Shown here one piece after another: positions 49,891 through 60,437 of a stretch of DNA of 64,000 bases (within the stretch, counting starts at the first letter, position 1; every line of letters begins with the position of its first letter). Where the stretch lies: assembly GCA_037447655.1 (NCBI GenBank), contig JBBHKE010003397.1:62001-126000 (forward strand), given 5' to 3'. The notes beneath the pieces are model-generated. The model was not told where the DNA came from, searched no databases, and saw only the letters and a program-made list of their open reading frames with translations. This DNA comes from Zygnema cylindricum (lineage: Eukaryota > Streptophyta > Zygnematophyceae > Zygnematales > Zygnemataceae). Both the position numbers and the translations under genes were made by a program.

Positions 49891-51084
49891 TGAAACTCTG
49901 AGACCTCCATTGGCCCTCAGAGTATGCAGATCCAAAAGAAGCTAATCTAGATAGTGCCGACTCCAAGTTAATATAAACCCAAGTGACTGACCCCTTGACA
50001 GTCAGAACCCCAATATAGATTCACCCCTGTGAAATAACACTTTCTGTGTGCTCAGTTCCACCACAGAATGCAAAGTTAGAATATGAGATTTGGACACATT
50101 CACCCACTTTGACTTTCCCTTAGAAATACAGCCACCCTGGCAGACAAAAACTCTGACCGACTACACCCCTGTGTAGCCTAGACTCCCCTGAGTCCGCAGC
50201 AAAAAGAATCACTGAAAATGGTCAAGTAAATTGATAGTTATGGCTGGCCAAAGTTTGCCATTTATACAGGGTGCTCTCTGGGAGAGGCAGCTGCCTACCC
50301 AAAATTTATCTAAGTCCTATTCCCTCTCTAAAACTCTATTTACTGAAGTACGGCACCAATCAAATTACTGTATCGTACATAAAAGTACAGGTGCCGGTGT
50401 ACTTTATGTACGGCCATTGTACAACATGGCAAAAATGTCGACACGTGTCATATCCGGATTTGTTCCCGTAATCTCCGGAGTTGTCGCAATCCAATGTAGT
50501 GTTACCACGTGTCACTTAATGTGGCGGTGATCGCAAACCGCCAAAATCGTACGCCGCGATCTCGGCATCCTTCGCGGCCGTCCGATCAAATTTGGATTTC
50601 AATCGTGGCCGTCATAAATACCTGCGCGGTATTCTTTCCGGCGTCAAACAAACCGCGCGGTATTTATTTCGTAATCGTACCGTACGTCGTACTTTCCACA
50701 ACTGTTTCTATGCAGTATGCATATAGTTCTAGTTAAATGAATTATTCTTATAGTAACTATTTAAATAAATATCATACCTCTGAATATCTAATACAATTTA
50801 GACTATCTGGATAAGACTACCGGCTACTGCGGGTGTGACAATTGGCAGGTACCAGGATCAAATCCTGGACCTGGCAAAACTATCTTTTAGAGAAAACCCC
50901 CTATAAAACAACTGTCTGTCTCCCTCTAGACAGCACAGGCAGCCATGGCTAACTCCTCCTTCAGTCTTCAGTGACTGCGACAAGTGTGGGGACTTGAGGA
51001 GGAGTTAGAGGCAGGCTATCAATATCTACTATTTTGCTTTTTATTTTGCAATCTCTAGACCTAGAAAATACTTGAATTCCAACA
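49891..51084 (-). repeat. 3' LTR of the gag-only element
   Basis: Element-sense limits TGTTGGAATTC...GAGTTTCA. It contains two perfect CACGTG boxes (50442-50447, 50506-50511) and a tRNA-like block on the opposite strand at 50798-50876. A stem AACTCCTCCT/AGGAGGAGTT with a loop of about 35 nt lies around 50953-51010. Confidence 0.92.
50798..50876 (+). ncRNA. tRNA-like module in LTR (copy 1)
   Basis: Opposite to the element's sense strand. It ends with a T-arm-like hairpin CCAGG-ATCAAAT-CCTGG, containing the B-box-like word GGATCAAATCC (50854-50864), and a 3' ACCTGGCA. The 5' half is degenerate and does not pair with the 3' strand, so it is not a working tRNA gene. Confidence 0.5.
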
Positions 51085-51102
51085 CTCCCCTTATTTTCTA
51101 GT

Positions 51103-53085
51103 CTATTTTTCTTTCAACTCCCACAAACAAGTAAACAAACATCCCCTCCCCTTTTTCCTTTTCTTTTTCCTTTTTCCTTTTCCTTTCATAAAACTTAAGT
51201 ATTTAACACAGTGCATTAAATGAACTGAAATGATAATTATATCACACATTTTATTTAACATCCCATTTTTCTTAAATTCAAGCAAAGATTTTATCCACTT
51301 CATCACTCTTTCATCCACACACAAACCGATTTCCCTCTTGCGATCCAAATAGCCAGCCCCATTTCCAATCTGCAACATACACCTAGATGCTAACCCTTTT
51401 ACAGGCACATCTTCGTCACACCAAGTAGTGATGTCAAATCCATCCACCCCCAAATATTCCCAAAAACCACTAGTCCCCACTAAGTTCCTCATAAGATCTA
51501 TATCTTTCGTACTCATATTTTTATCCATGATAATTACCCCATTTTCTGAACTTCCCTCACTCTTTCCCATGGAATTCTTTCCACTATTACTTTCTAATTT
51601 AGTTCCCAATAAATATTTCTTCTCCCCTAAACCTTTAATCAAATATTTCTCTTCTCCCCTATCCTTTAAAACCTCTTCGAGTTTCACTTCTCCCCTTTCC
51701 TCGGAATCCGTTGAAGTCTCCCTTTCCGACCAGTTTTCTGTTTCCCTATTGTGTATAAAATTATCCTCATTAATTTTATCTTTCCCGTTTTCACTTATGG
51801 ATCCTAGATCTGACTTTCTCATTTCTAAATCATATACTCTACACTCCTTGACATCCTCAATTACCTCTTCTCTCTTTACTTCCCTTATACCTCCAAAAGC
51901 ACACTGTTGCCTTCGAGCAATTTCTGTGTACTTTTCTCCCTTCCCCATTCTACCGATGTGAAGAAGCTCCAATTTTTCTTCATCCTCTTTCTCCTCTTCA
52001 TCTTCGTCCTCCTCATCCACATTCCAACTTCTAAGTTTTTCCAAACAAGGGCATTCCTCCATATAATGACCCGGTTCCCTACAAAAGAAGCAAACCCCTT
52101 TTTTCAAAGCTCCCGTGCCTTTTCCTCTCCCTCTCTTTCCACCAAAGTTCCGATAAGGTTTACCTTTGTCTTTCTTTCTCTCATCACGCTTCCGCTCGTC
52201 ACCACCGTTCTTCTCATCACGCTTCCGCTCGTCATCGCCGTTCCTCTCATCACGATTCCGCCAATCACCACCAGCTGAAAATGCATTGACCCTGTCCTTT
52301 CCCCTACGAAGCTCCAAAGTGCTTTCCCTCACAAGAATTATCCCCATGGTAAAGCTCCAAGTCCATGAGGAGCCATCCATTGCCTACATACGACAAATTA
52401 TGTTTTCGTACTCATCTGGGAGTTTCATAATTAGTGTATTAATCTTACTCTCCTCAGATTCTACATATCCCGCACTAGTAAGCTCAACATATAACGCAGC
52501 AATATCATTACAAAACTCTATCATGCTACCGCCTTTATAAACGTAGGCATCTATTTCTTGTTTTACTAATTGCTGCCTCTGAATAGTCTCACTCTTATAA
52601 ATCTGAGTTAGTGCTTCCCATATCTCTGAAGACTTGGTTAGACTTAAAAGAGTGATAGCTATCGACTTAGACACATATCTAAGTATGAGATTTTTTGCTA
52701 TAGTGTTTTTGTATTCCCATATTTTCCTGTCATTTTCTTCAGTTTTAATCCCTACATGTGGTACCATAGCTGAGAGCCTAGCTCCCCTCACCATAGGTGT
52801 CCCTTTTTCCTTCTCCCCTATTTCCCCATCCACGGAAAGGTTTTTCCCTTCACCTTCCGTTGCATCTGAACTCCGGGTGATATTCTGGACAGTCTCAGAT
52901 GATTCTCCGTAGTAAGCTCCTCCAAAGCTAGGTGGCGGACATCTCAATTGTCCCGCAACAATTCCCCATAAGTGCTTCTCGAAAAGCAATCCCTCCATTG
53001 TAAACGCCCAATACGTGAAGCCTGTTCCATCAAACATAGGCACCCTAGATGGTGGGCCCATAACCTGAAACTCTGAGACCTCCAT
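51103..53085 (-). CDS. gag protein with zinc knuckle and novel C-terminus
   Basis: Read on the minus strand: a 233-codon frame (53085-52384), one in-frame TAG, then 425 codons (52380-51103). The first part has the copia gag features FDGTGFTYWAFTMEGLL and KSETIQRQQLVKQEIDAYVY. The TAG stands where the sister element has CAG in an otherwise alignable stretch, so it looks like a single transition. After a Lys/Arg-rich spacer comes the zinc knuckle CFFCREPGHYMEEC. Similarity to the sister element lasts to RRQQCAFGG, just before its protease. The remaining about 220 residues are acidic, then contain GFWEYLGVDGFDITTWCDED and Cys-rich segments, and end in a very basic tail (KGKGKRKKKRKKGRG). I do not recognise this region. 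Confidence 0.75.
53051..53065 (-). other. primer binding site for the initiator tRNA anticodon arm
   Basis: The element strand reads GGTTATGGGCCCACC immediately after the LTR CA. Its complement GGTGGGCCCATAACC is the anticodon stem and loop of plant initiator tRNA-Met, with the CAT anticodon in the middle. The contained ATG (VMGPP) is in the gag frame. Confidence 0.72.
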
Positions 53086-54259
53086 TGGCCCTCAGAGTAT
53101 GCAGATCCAAAAGAAGCTAATCTAGATAGTGCCGACTCCAAGTTAATATAAACCCAAGTGAATGACCCCTTGACAGTCAGAACCTCAATATAGATTCACC
53201 CCTGTGAAATAACACTTTCTGTGTGCTCAGTTCCACCACAGAATGCAAAGTTAGAATATGAGATTTGGACACATTCACCCACTTTGACTTTCCCTTATAA
53301 ATACAGCCACCCTGGCAGACAAAAACTCTGATCGACTACACCCCTGTGTAGCCTAGACTCCCCTGAGTCCGCAGCAAAAAAAATCACTGAAAATGGTCAA
53401 GTATATTGATAGTTATGGCTGGCCAAAGTTTGCCATTTATACAGGGTGCTCTCTGGGAGAGGCAGCTGCCTACCCAAAATTTTTCTAAGTCCTATTCCCT
53501 CTCTAAAACTCTATCTACTGAAGTACGGCACCAATCAAATTACTGTATCGTACATAAAAGTACAGGTGCCGGTGTACTTTATGTACGGCCATTGTACAAC
53601 ATGGCAAAAATGTCGACACGTGTCATATCCGGATTTGTTCCCGTAATCTCCGGAGTTGCCGCAATCCAATGTAGTGTTACCACGTGTCACTTAATGTGGC
53701 GGTGATCGCAAACCGCCAAAATCGTACGCCGCGATCTCGGCATCCTTCGCGGCCGTCCGATCAAATTTGGATTTCAATCGTGGCCGTCATAAATACCTGC
53801 GCGGTATTCTTTCCGGCGTCAAACAAACCGCGCGGTATTTATTTCGTAATCGTACCGTACGTCGTACTTTCCACAACTGTTTCTATGCAGTATGCATATA
53901 GTTCTAGTTAAATGAATTATTCTTATAGTAACTATTTAAATAAATATCATACCTCTGAATATCTAATACAATTTAGACTATCTGGATAAGACTACCGGCT
54001 ACTGCGGGTGTGACAAGTGGTCGGTACCAGGATCAAATCCTGGACCTGGCAAAACTATCTTTTAGAGAAAACCCCCTATAAAACAACTGTCTGTCTCCTT
54101 CTAGACAGCACAGGCAGCCATGGCTAACTCCTCCTTCAGTCTTCAGTGACTGCGACAAGTGTGGGGACTTGAGGAGGAGTTAGAGGCAGGCTGTCAATAT
54201 CTACTATTTTGCTTTTTATTTTGCAATCTCTAGACCTAGAAAATACTTGAATTCCAACA
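53066..54259 (-). repeat. 5' LTR of the gag-only element
   Basis: Same length as the other LTR. The in-frame gag ATG at 53085 lies 20 bases inside its inner end. CACGTG boxes are at 53617-53622 and 53681-53686. It abuts directly, without spacer, an internal position of the LTR of the next element. Confidence 0.92.
53973..54051 (+). ncRNA. tRNA-like module in LTR (copy 2)
   Basis: Same module in the other LTR of the gag-only element, B-box-like word at 54030-54040. The bases before the T-arm differ slightly (GTGGTCGGTACC). Confidence 0.5.
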
Positions 54260-55014
54260 TGTTACGTACTATATGGTTTGATATTTAATTAAACATTATC
54301 AGGTAGGATAATTCATTTAACTGTAATTGTTTACGGAATACATAGATCTAGTAATGAAACAGTACGGATAACGATACGGATAAGAAACCAATACCGCGCA
54401 TTTATTTCTTTACTGAAACGAATACCGCGCATGTATTTATTACGGCTACGATTAAATGTGAATTTAATCGGACGGCCGGAATTAACGCCGAGATCGCGGA
54501 AGAGGATTTCGGCGGTTTTTGGTCATTGCCACATCAGATGACATGTGGCGGAATGACATTGGATCGCGGCATCTCAGAGGAATAAAAGAGCGAATCCGGA
54601 CATACCACGTGTCGATATTTAGGCCATGTCGTATAGTGTCCGTACTGAAAGTACACCGACAGCTGTACTTTTGTGTACGAAACTCTAATCTGATTGGCTC
54701 CGTACATCAGTAGATAAAGTGTGTTAGAGAGATAGGACTTAGAAAAATAAGGAGATAGGACCCTCTCTCCCAGAGAGCTTCTCTACAAAAGGTCAACTTT
54801 GACCCTCCATAACTAGCTGCCCAGGGGAGCAAATTCAGAGATTCTTTTTGCTATCAAATCAAAGGAGTCGTATCTTTACAAGGGTGAAGGTGGTCAGAGT
54901 TATTGTCTGCCAGGGTGGCAGTTGTTTTTGCTGAAACACAAAGGGGTCAGGGTTATCCTCGAGGCTTCTTGGAAGCTGTCCACTCTGAGGACTTATGGAG
55001 GTCTCAGAGTTTCG
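54260..55014 (+). repeat. 5' LTR, first about 313 bp lost
   Basis: Corresponds to 59681-60437. The terminal CA has become CG (55013-55014). It includes CACGTG at 54607-54612 in ACCACGTGTCG. Confidence 0.85.
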
Positions 55015-58000
55015 GGTTATGGGCCCACACTCTAGGGTACCAATCTTTAATTGAACTTGCTTCATATACTGGGAAAGTATGATGATAGGAGCTCTATGCG
55101 AAAAAAGGTTTTGGGGGATAGTGAGTGGACGGTTGGGGAGTCCATCATGTCTTGGAATCCCTCCAGGGTTTGGAGGAAGCAGATTCACCAGGAAAGAGGA
55201 TCCACCTTCATCGGAGGAAACAAAGGAAGGAGAGGTGGTGGACAAAGGAAAGGAGAAGGAGGCGACCACACCAATAGCAACTGGTTCGGCATTCATGTCT
55301 CCTTTTCCGAGGAACGAGGAGAATGATATAAAAACTTGGGACTTCAACAATATGGCGGCAAAGCACTTCATCCTACGACATCTCACTCAAGGACTTGCAT
55401 GTCCTCATTTGCAGGTAGAAATGGCATCCAATTTTCGGATGGCTCTCATAAAGATGTACCGAAGTGGTACGATTCAGCACAACAGTTGGCTGATCAGAAA
55501 GTTAACGAGTATGTATACAAAGGGGGGAAGATGTTGGATTTTTGCAATGAGCTTGCTACACTCAAGATGGAGCTAGAGAGTGCGGGAAAAGATTTTAGTG
55601 AAAAAAAAAGGTTAATTGTTTACTGATGAAGTTACCCGATGAGTTCGAGAACATAGTCAACCGTGTGCAGGACTTGCCGGACACAAGGTGGATATGAAAC
55701 TCAGTGGTAGGGATGATTCTCGTTCGGGAAAATACGATTGAGATCCGAAGGGGAGGAAAGAGTGGCCAAGCCTTGGCAACTGCGACCGATTGGAGGAACA
55801 TGGATTCCCGGAAACCGGTCGGAAACTATGGGGGGAGGGAGCACAAAAATCAGAGTGACGAATTCGGAATAAGAGCTCCCAAAGGTTTATGTCATTTTTG
55901 TAAGAAACCTGGTCACTATATGGCAGAGTGCACTAAGCTAACCGAGCTTGTGTAAAAGGAGGGGCAGACCGGTGGTACCCCGAGAGGAAAGAAAAAGGCC
56001 CTCGTGACACAAGTACATGAGGCGGAATTCTAGGACGAGGACGATGAGCTCCTTTTAGATGAGGAGTTGAAGGCGAAAAACGAGGTCGAAATTCCACGAA
56101 GGCAGAAATGTGCTTACGGTGGATTGAAAGGTGAAGCAGGCTGGAATATAGATTCAGGTGCCTCCATGCACATGTGTAAGGATATGCACCTGTTTAGTAA
56201 GATAAGAAAGATTCCCACCGTAGAGATAGAGTACGGGGATGGGAGGATAGTCACCACTACTCTTGTAAGATCGGTAGATTTGAAAGTGTTAGTAGAAGGA
56301 AAGACATCCATAGTAACATTGTCCGATGTATTGTTTATTCCGAAGCTGAACAAAAATCTCATCTCTACATCTGTATTAGATGATAAGGGTTTTTTTAGCA
56401 CTAGGGAAGGAGTCTATGCTGCTAGTTTTGAGGAGGATGTTTATTTCATTGCTAAGAAAGGTGGCCATGGGATGTTTAGGTTGGTATTAAATAATGAAAC
56501 GAAGAAACTTTATTATGCTGGTGTTCATGATATTATGATGTGGCATAAGAGGCTTGGGCATGTGAATCTAGACAATTTAAGAGAGATGAAAAAGATAGGA
56601 GTGGTGGAAGGGATTAAGTTCAGTGAGAGAGATAATATAAGTGATTGTAGTGGATGTGCTCAAGGTAAACACACAGATTACCCTTTCCTAAAACAACCAC
56701 CTATAAGGGAGAAAAAATTCTAGATCTAGTACACACAGATATTTGGGGACCAGCTAAAGTGCCCTCACTGGGGGGAAGAGATTTATGATGACTATCACTG
56801 ATGATTGGTTTTGGTATTCCCGAGTGTATTTTTTTGAAAAACAAGTCCGAAGCTCAGGATTGTTTTAGACAATATAAAGCATAGAGTGAAAAACTTCATG
56901 AAACTCCAATCAAGAGAATAAGGAGTGACAACGGTGGAGAGTATACTTCTAACCAGTTTGAGGATTTTCTGAGGGAAGATGGGGTCCAACACCAAAAGAC
57001 AGTTCCAGAAAACCCGGAACAAAATGGGGTAGCTGAAAGGTTAAATAGAACACTAAGTGATAGTGCTAGAAGTATGTTGTTAGATATGAAGATAGGAAAA
57101 AGGTTTCGGGCAGAAGCAATGAACTGTGCTAATTACCTCAAAAATAGAGTTCTTACTTCAGCTATAAAAGATCAAACAACTTATGAGAGATGGACAGGCC
57201 GGAAACCAAACTTATCTCACTTAAAGGTTTTCGGCAGTCAAGTATTCAGTCTAGATACAGATCGGTCTGATTGAAAGCTATATCCTAAAGGAAAACCGGG
57301 ATACTTATTAGGATATGATGAGGATGTTAAAGGATATAGAGTTTATGATCTAAAAAGGGAAGATATAAACTTAGTAAAGCATCTAGTAGTTATAGATGAA
57401 GGAAAGTCAGTGGATCCCTTCAAATATACAAAGTCAGTAAAACTCAGATTTGAGTCAGAAAATTCCGATGACTTTGAGCTCCCTAACTATCCGGGTTTTA
57501 GAGAAGATGACATTCTTGCAGATACAAATCAGACTGAAAAGGACTCGGCTGTGGAAACTCCAGTGAGAACTCTACCCGCAGCGGAAGACGTGGTGGAAAT
57601 TGATTCGGAATCAAGAGATAGGGGAGAAGCCGAGTTTGTTCGAAAGAATCCACGAGAACCATCTATTCCGGCCTCAAATTTTAAGGGGGTAATGAGAATT
57701 AGCAAAAGACTACAAGAAAAACATGTTAATAACAAGGTAACTAAACTATCTCATCAAGATGAACCTCAAACTTATGGAGAGGCGATGACTTGTCCAGAAA
57801 GAAACCGGCGGAAGACAACCATCAATGAGGAGATGGCCTCAATTATGGCAACCGATACTTGGGAGCTGGTGGATTGTCCACCTAACCAAAAACTAATCGG
57901 TTGTAAGTGGGTTTTCCAATTAATACTTAACCAGATAACACAATCGAGCGCTACAAGGCCCGACTAGTGGCAAAGGGATTTACACAAAAGGAGGGAATTG

Positions 58001-59340
58001 ACTACGAGGAAACCTTTGCCCCGGTGGTCAGATTTCCCTCCTTCCGCATACTTCTCAGTCTCGCAGCAGCGAAAGACATGGAGGTGCACCAGATGGACAT
58101 CAAGACAACCTTTTTGCATGGAGAATTGGAAGAGGAGATCTTCATGCGCCAACCCGAAGGAATTGTGGAGGAAGGAGAGGAGAGCAAGGTATGCCAGCTG
58201 ATTAAATCTCTTTATGGTTTGAAACAGACGCCTCGACAATGGAATAAGAAGCTTGATGAGTTTCTTACCGGTTTGGGATATATTCGGATCAGCTCAGATC
58301 ACTCAATCGATGTTTTTGAAATGAAAAAGGTATTATATTTATTGCAATTTATATTGATGATTTGCTTGTTTTAAGTAAATCAATGGAAAAAAATAATAAA
58401 TTGAAAACCAATCTTAAGGGGAGATTTGAAATGAAGGATATAGGGGAAGCAAAATATATTTTGGGAATTCAAGTAGAAAGAGATCGAAAAAGAAAGATTA
58501 TAAGATTGACTCACAAGAAAGCAATAGGGAACATGCTTGAAAAATTTCAGATTAATAAAGCTAATAGTTGTACAACTCCAATGGAGTTGAAGAAGGGAAG
58601 TGTGGGGAGTGAGGAAGAAGGAGTCATAGTCTTAGACGAGGAATTATCTCCTGAAGAACAGAAGTTCATGCAGAGATCATGCAGACTATTCCTTACAGAA
58701 AAGTAGTGGGAAGTCTAATCTATTTTATGAATAGTACCCGGTCGGATTTAGCTGCAGCTGTAGCAGTGCTGAGTAGAAATCTAAATGCTCCCACTAAGAG
58801 GGATTGGGAGGCAACTAAGAGAGTCCTTAGATATTTGATAGGAACTAAGGATCTATGGTTGCATTTGGGTGGGGAGAATACTGACATCACTATTTGGAGT
58901 GATGCCAGTTATGGTGATACTCTGATGAGGAGATGCACTTCTAGATATGTATTATATGTGGGTGATGGGGCTTATTGTTGGAGTAGCAAACATCAAAAAA
59001 TTATTGCTCAGTCAACCATGGAGGCTGAGTATATGGCCTTTTGCTCTTCTCTAAAATAATTGATATGGGTCAAGTCTTTACTTGGTGAGCTTGGTAACCT
59101 TAAGAGTGGTGTGCGGAATTTTTTTGTGATAATCAGGCAGCAATCGCTATTTTTGCCAATCCCAAACATCATTTTAAAGCCAAACACATGGACATCAGAC
59201 TCAACTTTGTTAGAGAGAAAGTAGAAAACAAAAAAATCAGTTTAGAGTACCGACCAGATAGTGAGATGGTAGCAGATATGATGACCAAACCTGTGCCTTC
59301 CCCTAAGCTATTTTTCTGCTGGAGAAGTGTGGCCTGAAAT
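54995..59340 (+). pseudogene. copia gag-pol, broken by stops and frameshifts
   Basis: Domains appear in order: gag start near 55020 (MGPHSRVP), zinc knuckle CHFCKKPGHYMAEC near 55900, protease WNIDSGASMHMC near 56145, GAG-pre-integrase MMWHKRLGHVN near 56540, integrase core with RSDNGGEY near 56925 and QNGVAERLN near 57025, RT KLIGCKWVF and VHQMDIKTTFLHG (57895-58125), catalytic-loop remnant near 58350, RNase H SDASYGD and STMEAEYMAF near 58900-59040. Stops or shifts occur near 55050, 55697, 55954, 56032, 56721, 57273, 57930, 58370 and 59058, so it makes no polyprotein. Compared with the gag-only element it retains the protease-to-RNase H part. Confidence 0.85.
55015..55029 (+). other. primer binding site for the initiator tRNA anticodon arm
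   Basis: GGTTATGGGCCCACA directly after the LTR. Its first 14 bases, together with the G before it, match the complement of GTGGGCCCATAACCC of plant initiator tRNA-Met. The ATG in it is in the gag frame, and another ATG of that frame lies at 54995 inside the LTR. Confidence 0.72.
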
Positions 59341-59367
59341 TAAAGATTGAGTAGAAAATAAGGGGAG

Positions 59368-60437
59368 TGTAGAAATTAATGGTCTTTTTTTTAAGTATTT
59401 TTTAGGTCTGAATAGAAATATAGAAAGAAGCCGAGGTAGTCTACCTCTAACTTCTCTCTCTAACTCTCTAACTTGTCGTAGTCACTGAGAAATTGGAGAG
59501 GAAGCGCGAGCCATGGTTACCTAGGCTATCCAGAGGTTTACGGGATATAAATATTAGTTTATTTATAATTTAGAATATATTTACTAAAATATGTGTGCCG
59601 CCTCCAGGAATTGATCCTGGAACCTTCCGGCCGGTAATCAGCCGGTAGCTAGTAGCTCTAACCGTTAAGTCTAGAGATAGTGTTACGTACTATACAGAAT
59701 GATAATCAATTAAACATTGATCTGTAGAATAGTTCATTTAACTAAAATAGTTTTACGGGAGACATAGATCCAGTAATGTAAAAGTACAGATTACGGTACG
59801 TATAAGAAACGGATTGCGCGCATTTATTTCTTTACCGAAACGAATACCGCACATGTATTTATTACGGCTTCGATTAAATGTAAATTTAATCGGACTGCTG
59901 AAATTAAACGAGGAGATCCCAGAAGAGAATTTTGGCTGTTTTTGATCATCGCCACATCGAATGACACGTGGCGGAATGACATTGGATTGCGGCATCTCCG
60001 AGGATTAAGGGAGCGAATCCGAAGATACCACGTGTCGACATTTAGGCCATGTTGTACAGTGTTCGTACATAAAGTACATTAGTAGGTGTACTTTTGTGTA
60101 CGGTGGAGTAATCTGATAGGCTCCGTACATCAGTAGATAGAGTCTGTGAGAGAGATAGGACTTAGAAAAATTAGGAGATAGGACCCTCTCTCCCAGAGAG
60201 CTTCTGTACAAAAGGTCAACTTTGACCCTCCATAACTCACTGCTCAAGGGAGCAAATTCAGAGATTCTTTTTGCTATCGACTCAGGGGAGTCTTGCCTTC
60301 ACAAGGGTGTAGTTGGTTAGAGTTTTTGTCTGCCAGGGTGGCAATTGTTCTTGCTGAAACACAAAGGGGTCAGGGTTATCCTATAGGCTTCTTGGAAGCT
60401 GTCAACTTTGAGGACTTATGGAGGTCTCAGAGTTTCA
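59368..60437 (+). repeat. 3' LTR of the decayed element
   Basis: TGTAGAAATTAATGG... to GAGTTTCA. It follows the polypurine tract directly. It is clearly diverged from the 5' LTR, so the element is much older than its gag-only neighbour. Confidence 0.88.
59597..59675 (-). ncRNA. tRNA-like module in LTR (copy 3)
   Basis: Again antisense to its element. The minus strand reads a D-arm-like ACGGTTAGAGC and, about 45 nt later, GGTTCCAGGATCAATTCC with the T-loop ATCAATT. The D-arm-like part is better kept here than in copies 1 and 2. The 5' acceptor strand is not complementary to the 3' GGCGGC. Confidence 0.5.

Larger units (their letters stand above)
49891..54259 (-). mobile_element. gag-only copia-type LTR retrotransposon
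   Basis: Two 1,194-bp LTRs (49891-51084 and 53066-54259) with TG...CA ends differ at only about a dozen sites that I noticed, so insertion is recent. The minus-strand interior of 1,981 bp carries a primer site, gag and the polypurine tract AGAAAATAAGGGGAG next to the 3' LTR. Protease, integrase, RT and RNase H are absent. Such elements (TR-GAG type) depend on an autonomous partner; the element at 54.3-60.4 kb shares the primer site, tract and gag start. No 5-bp target duplication is found (GGTGA versus TGTTA), so one flank was rearranged. Confidence 0.88.
54260..60437 (+). mobile_element. decayed full-length Ty1/copia element
   Basis: Same family as the gag-only element but in the opposite orientation. 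The 3' LTR is 59368-60437 (1,070 bp). The 5' LTR is cut: only 54260-55014 remains, beginning at the position equal to 59681, directly against the neighbour's LTR. The interior runs from the primer site to the polypurine tract AGAAAATAAGGGGAG at 59353-59367. All copia domains are recognisable but broken. Confidence 0.88.

Noticed and set aside
50798-50876. Genuine tRNA gene
   Set aside because: The 5' and 3' acceptor strands do not pair and no anticodon arm can be drawn; only the T-arm is good. Kept as tRNA-like.
51428-52540. Plus-strand open frames of 123-177 codons
   Set aside because: They are the antisense of the gag frame of the minus-strand element and show no motifs.
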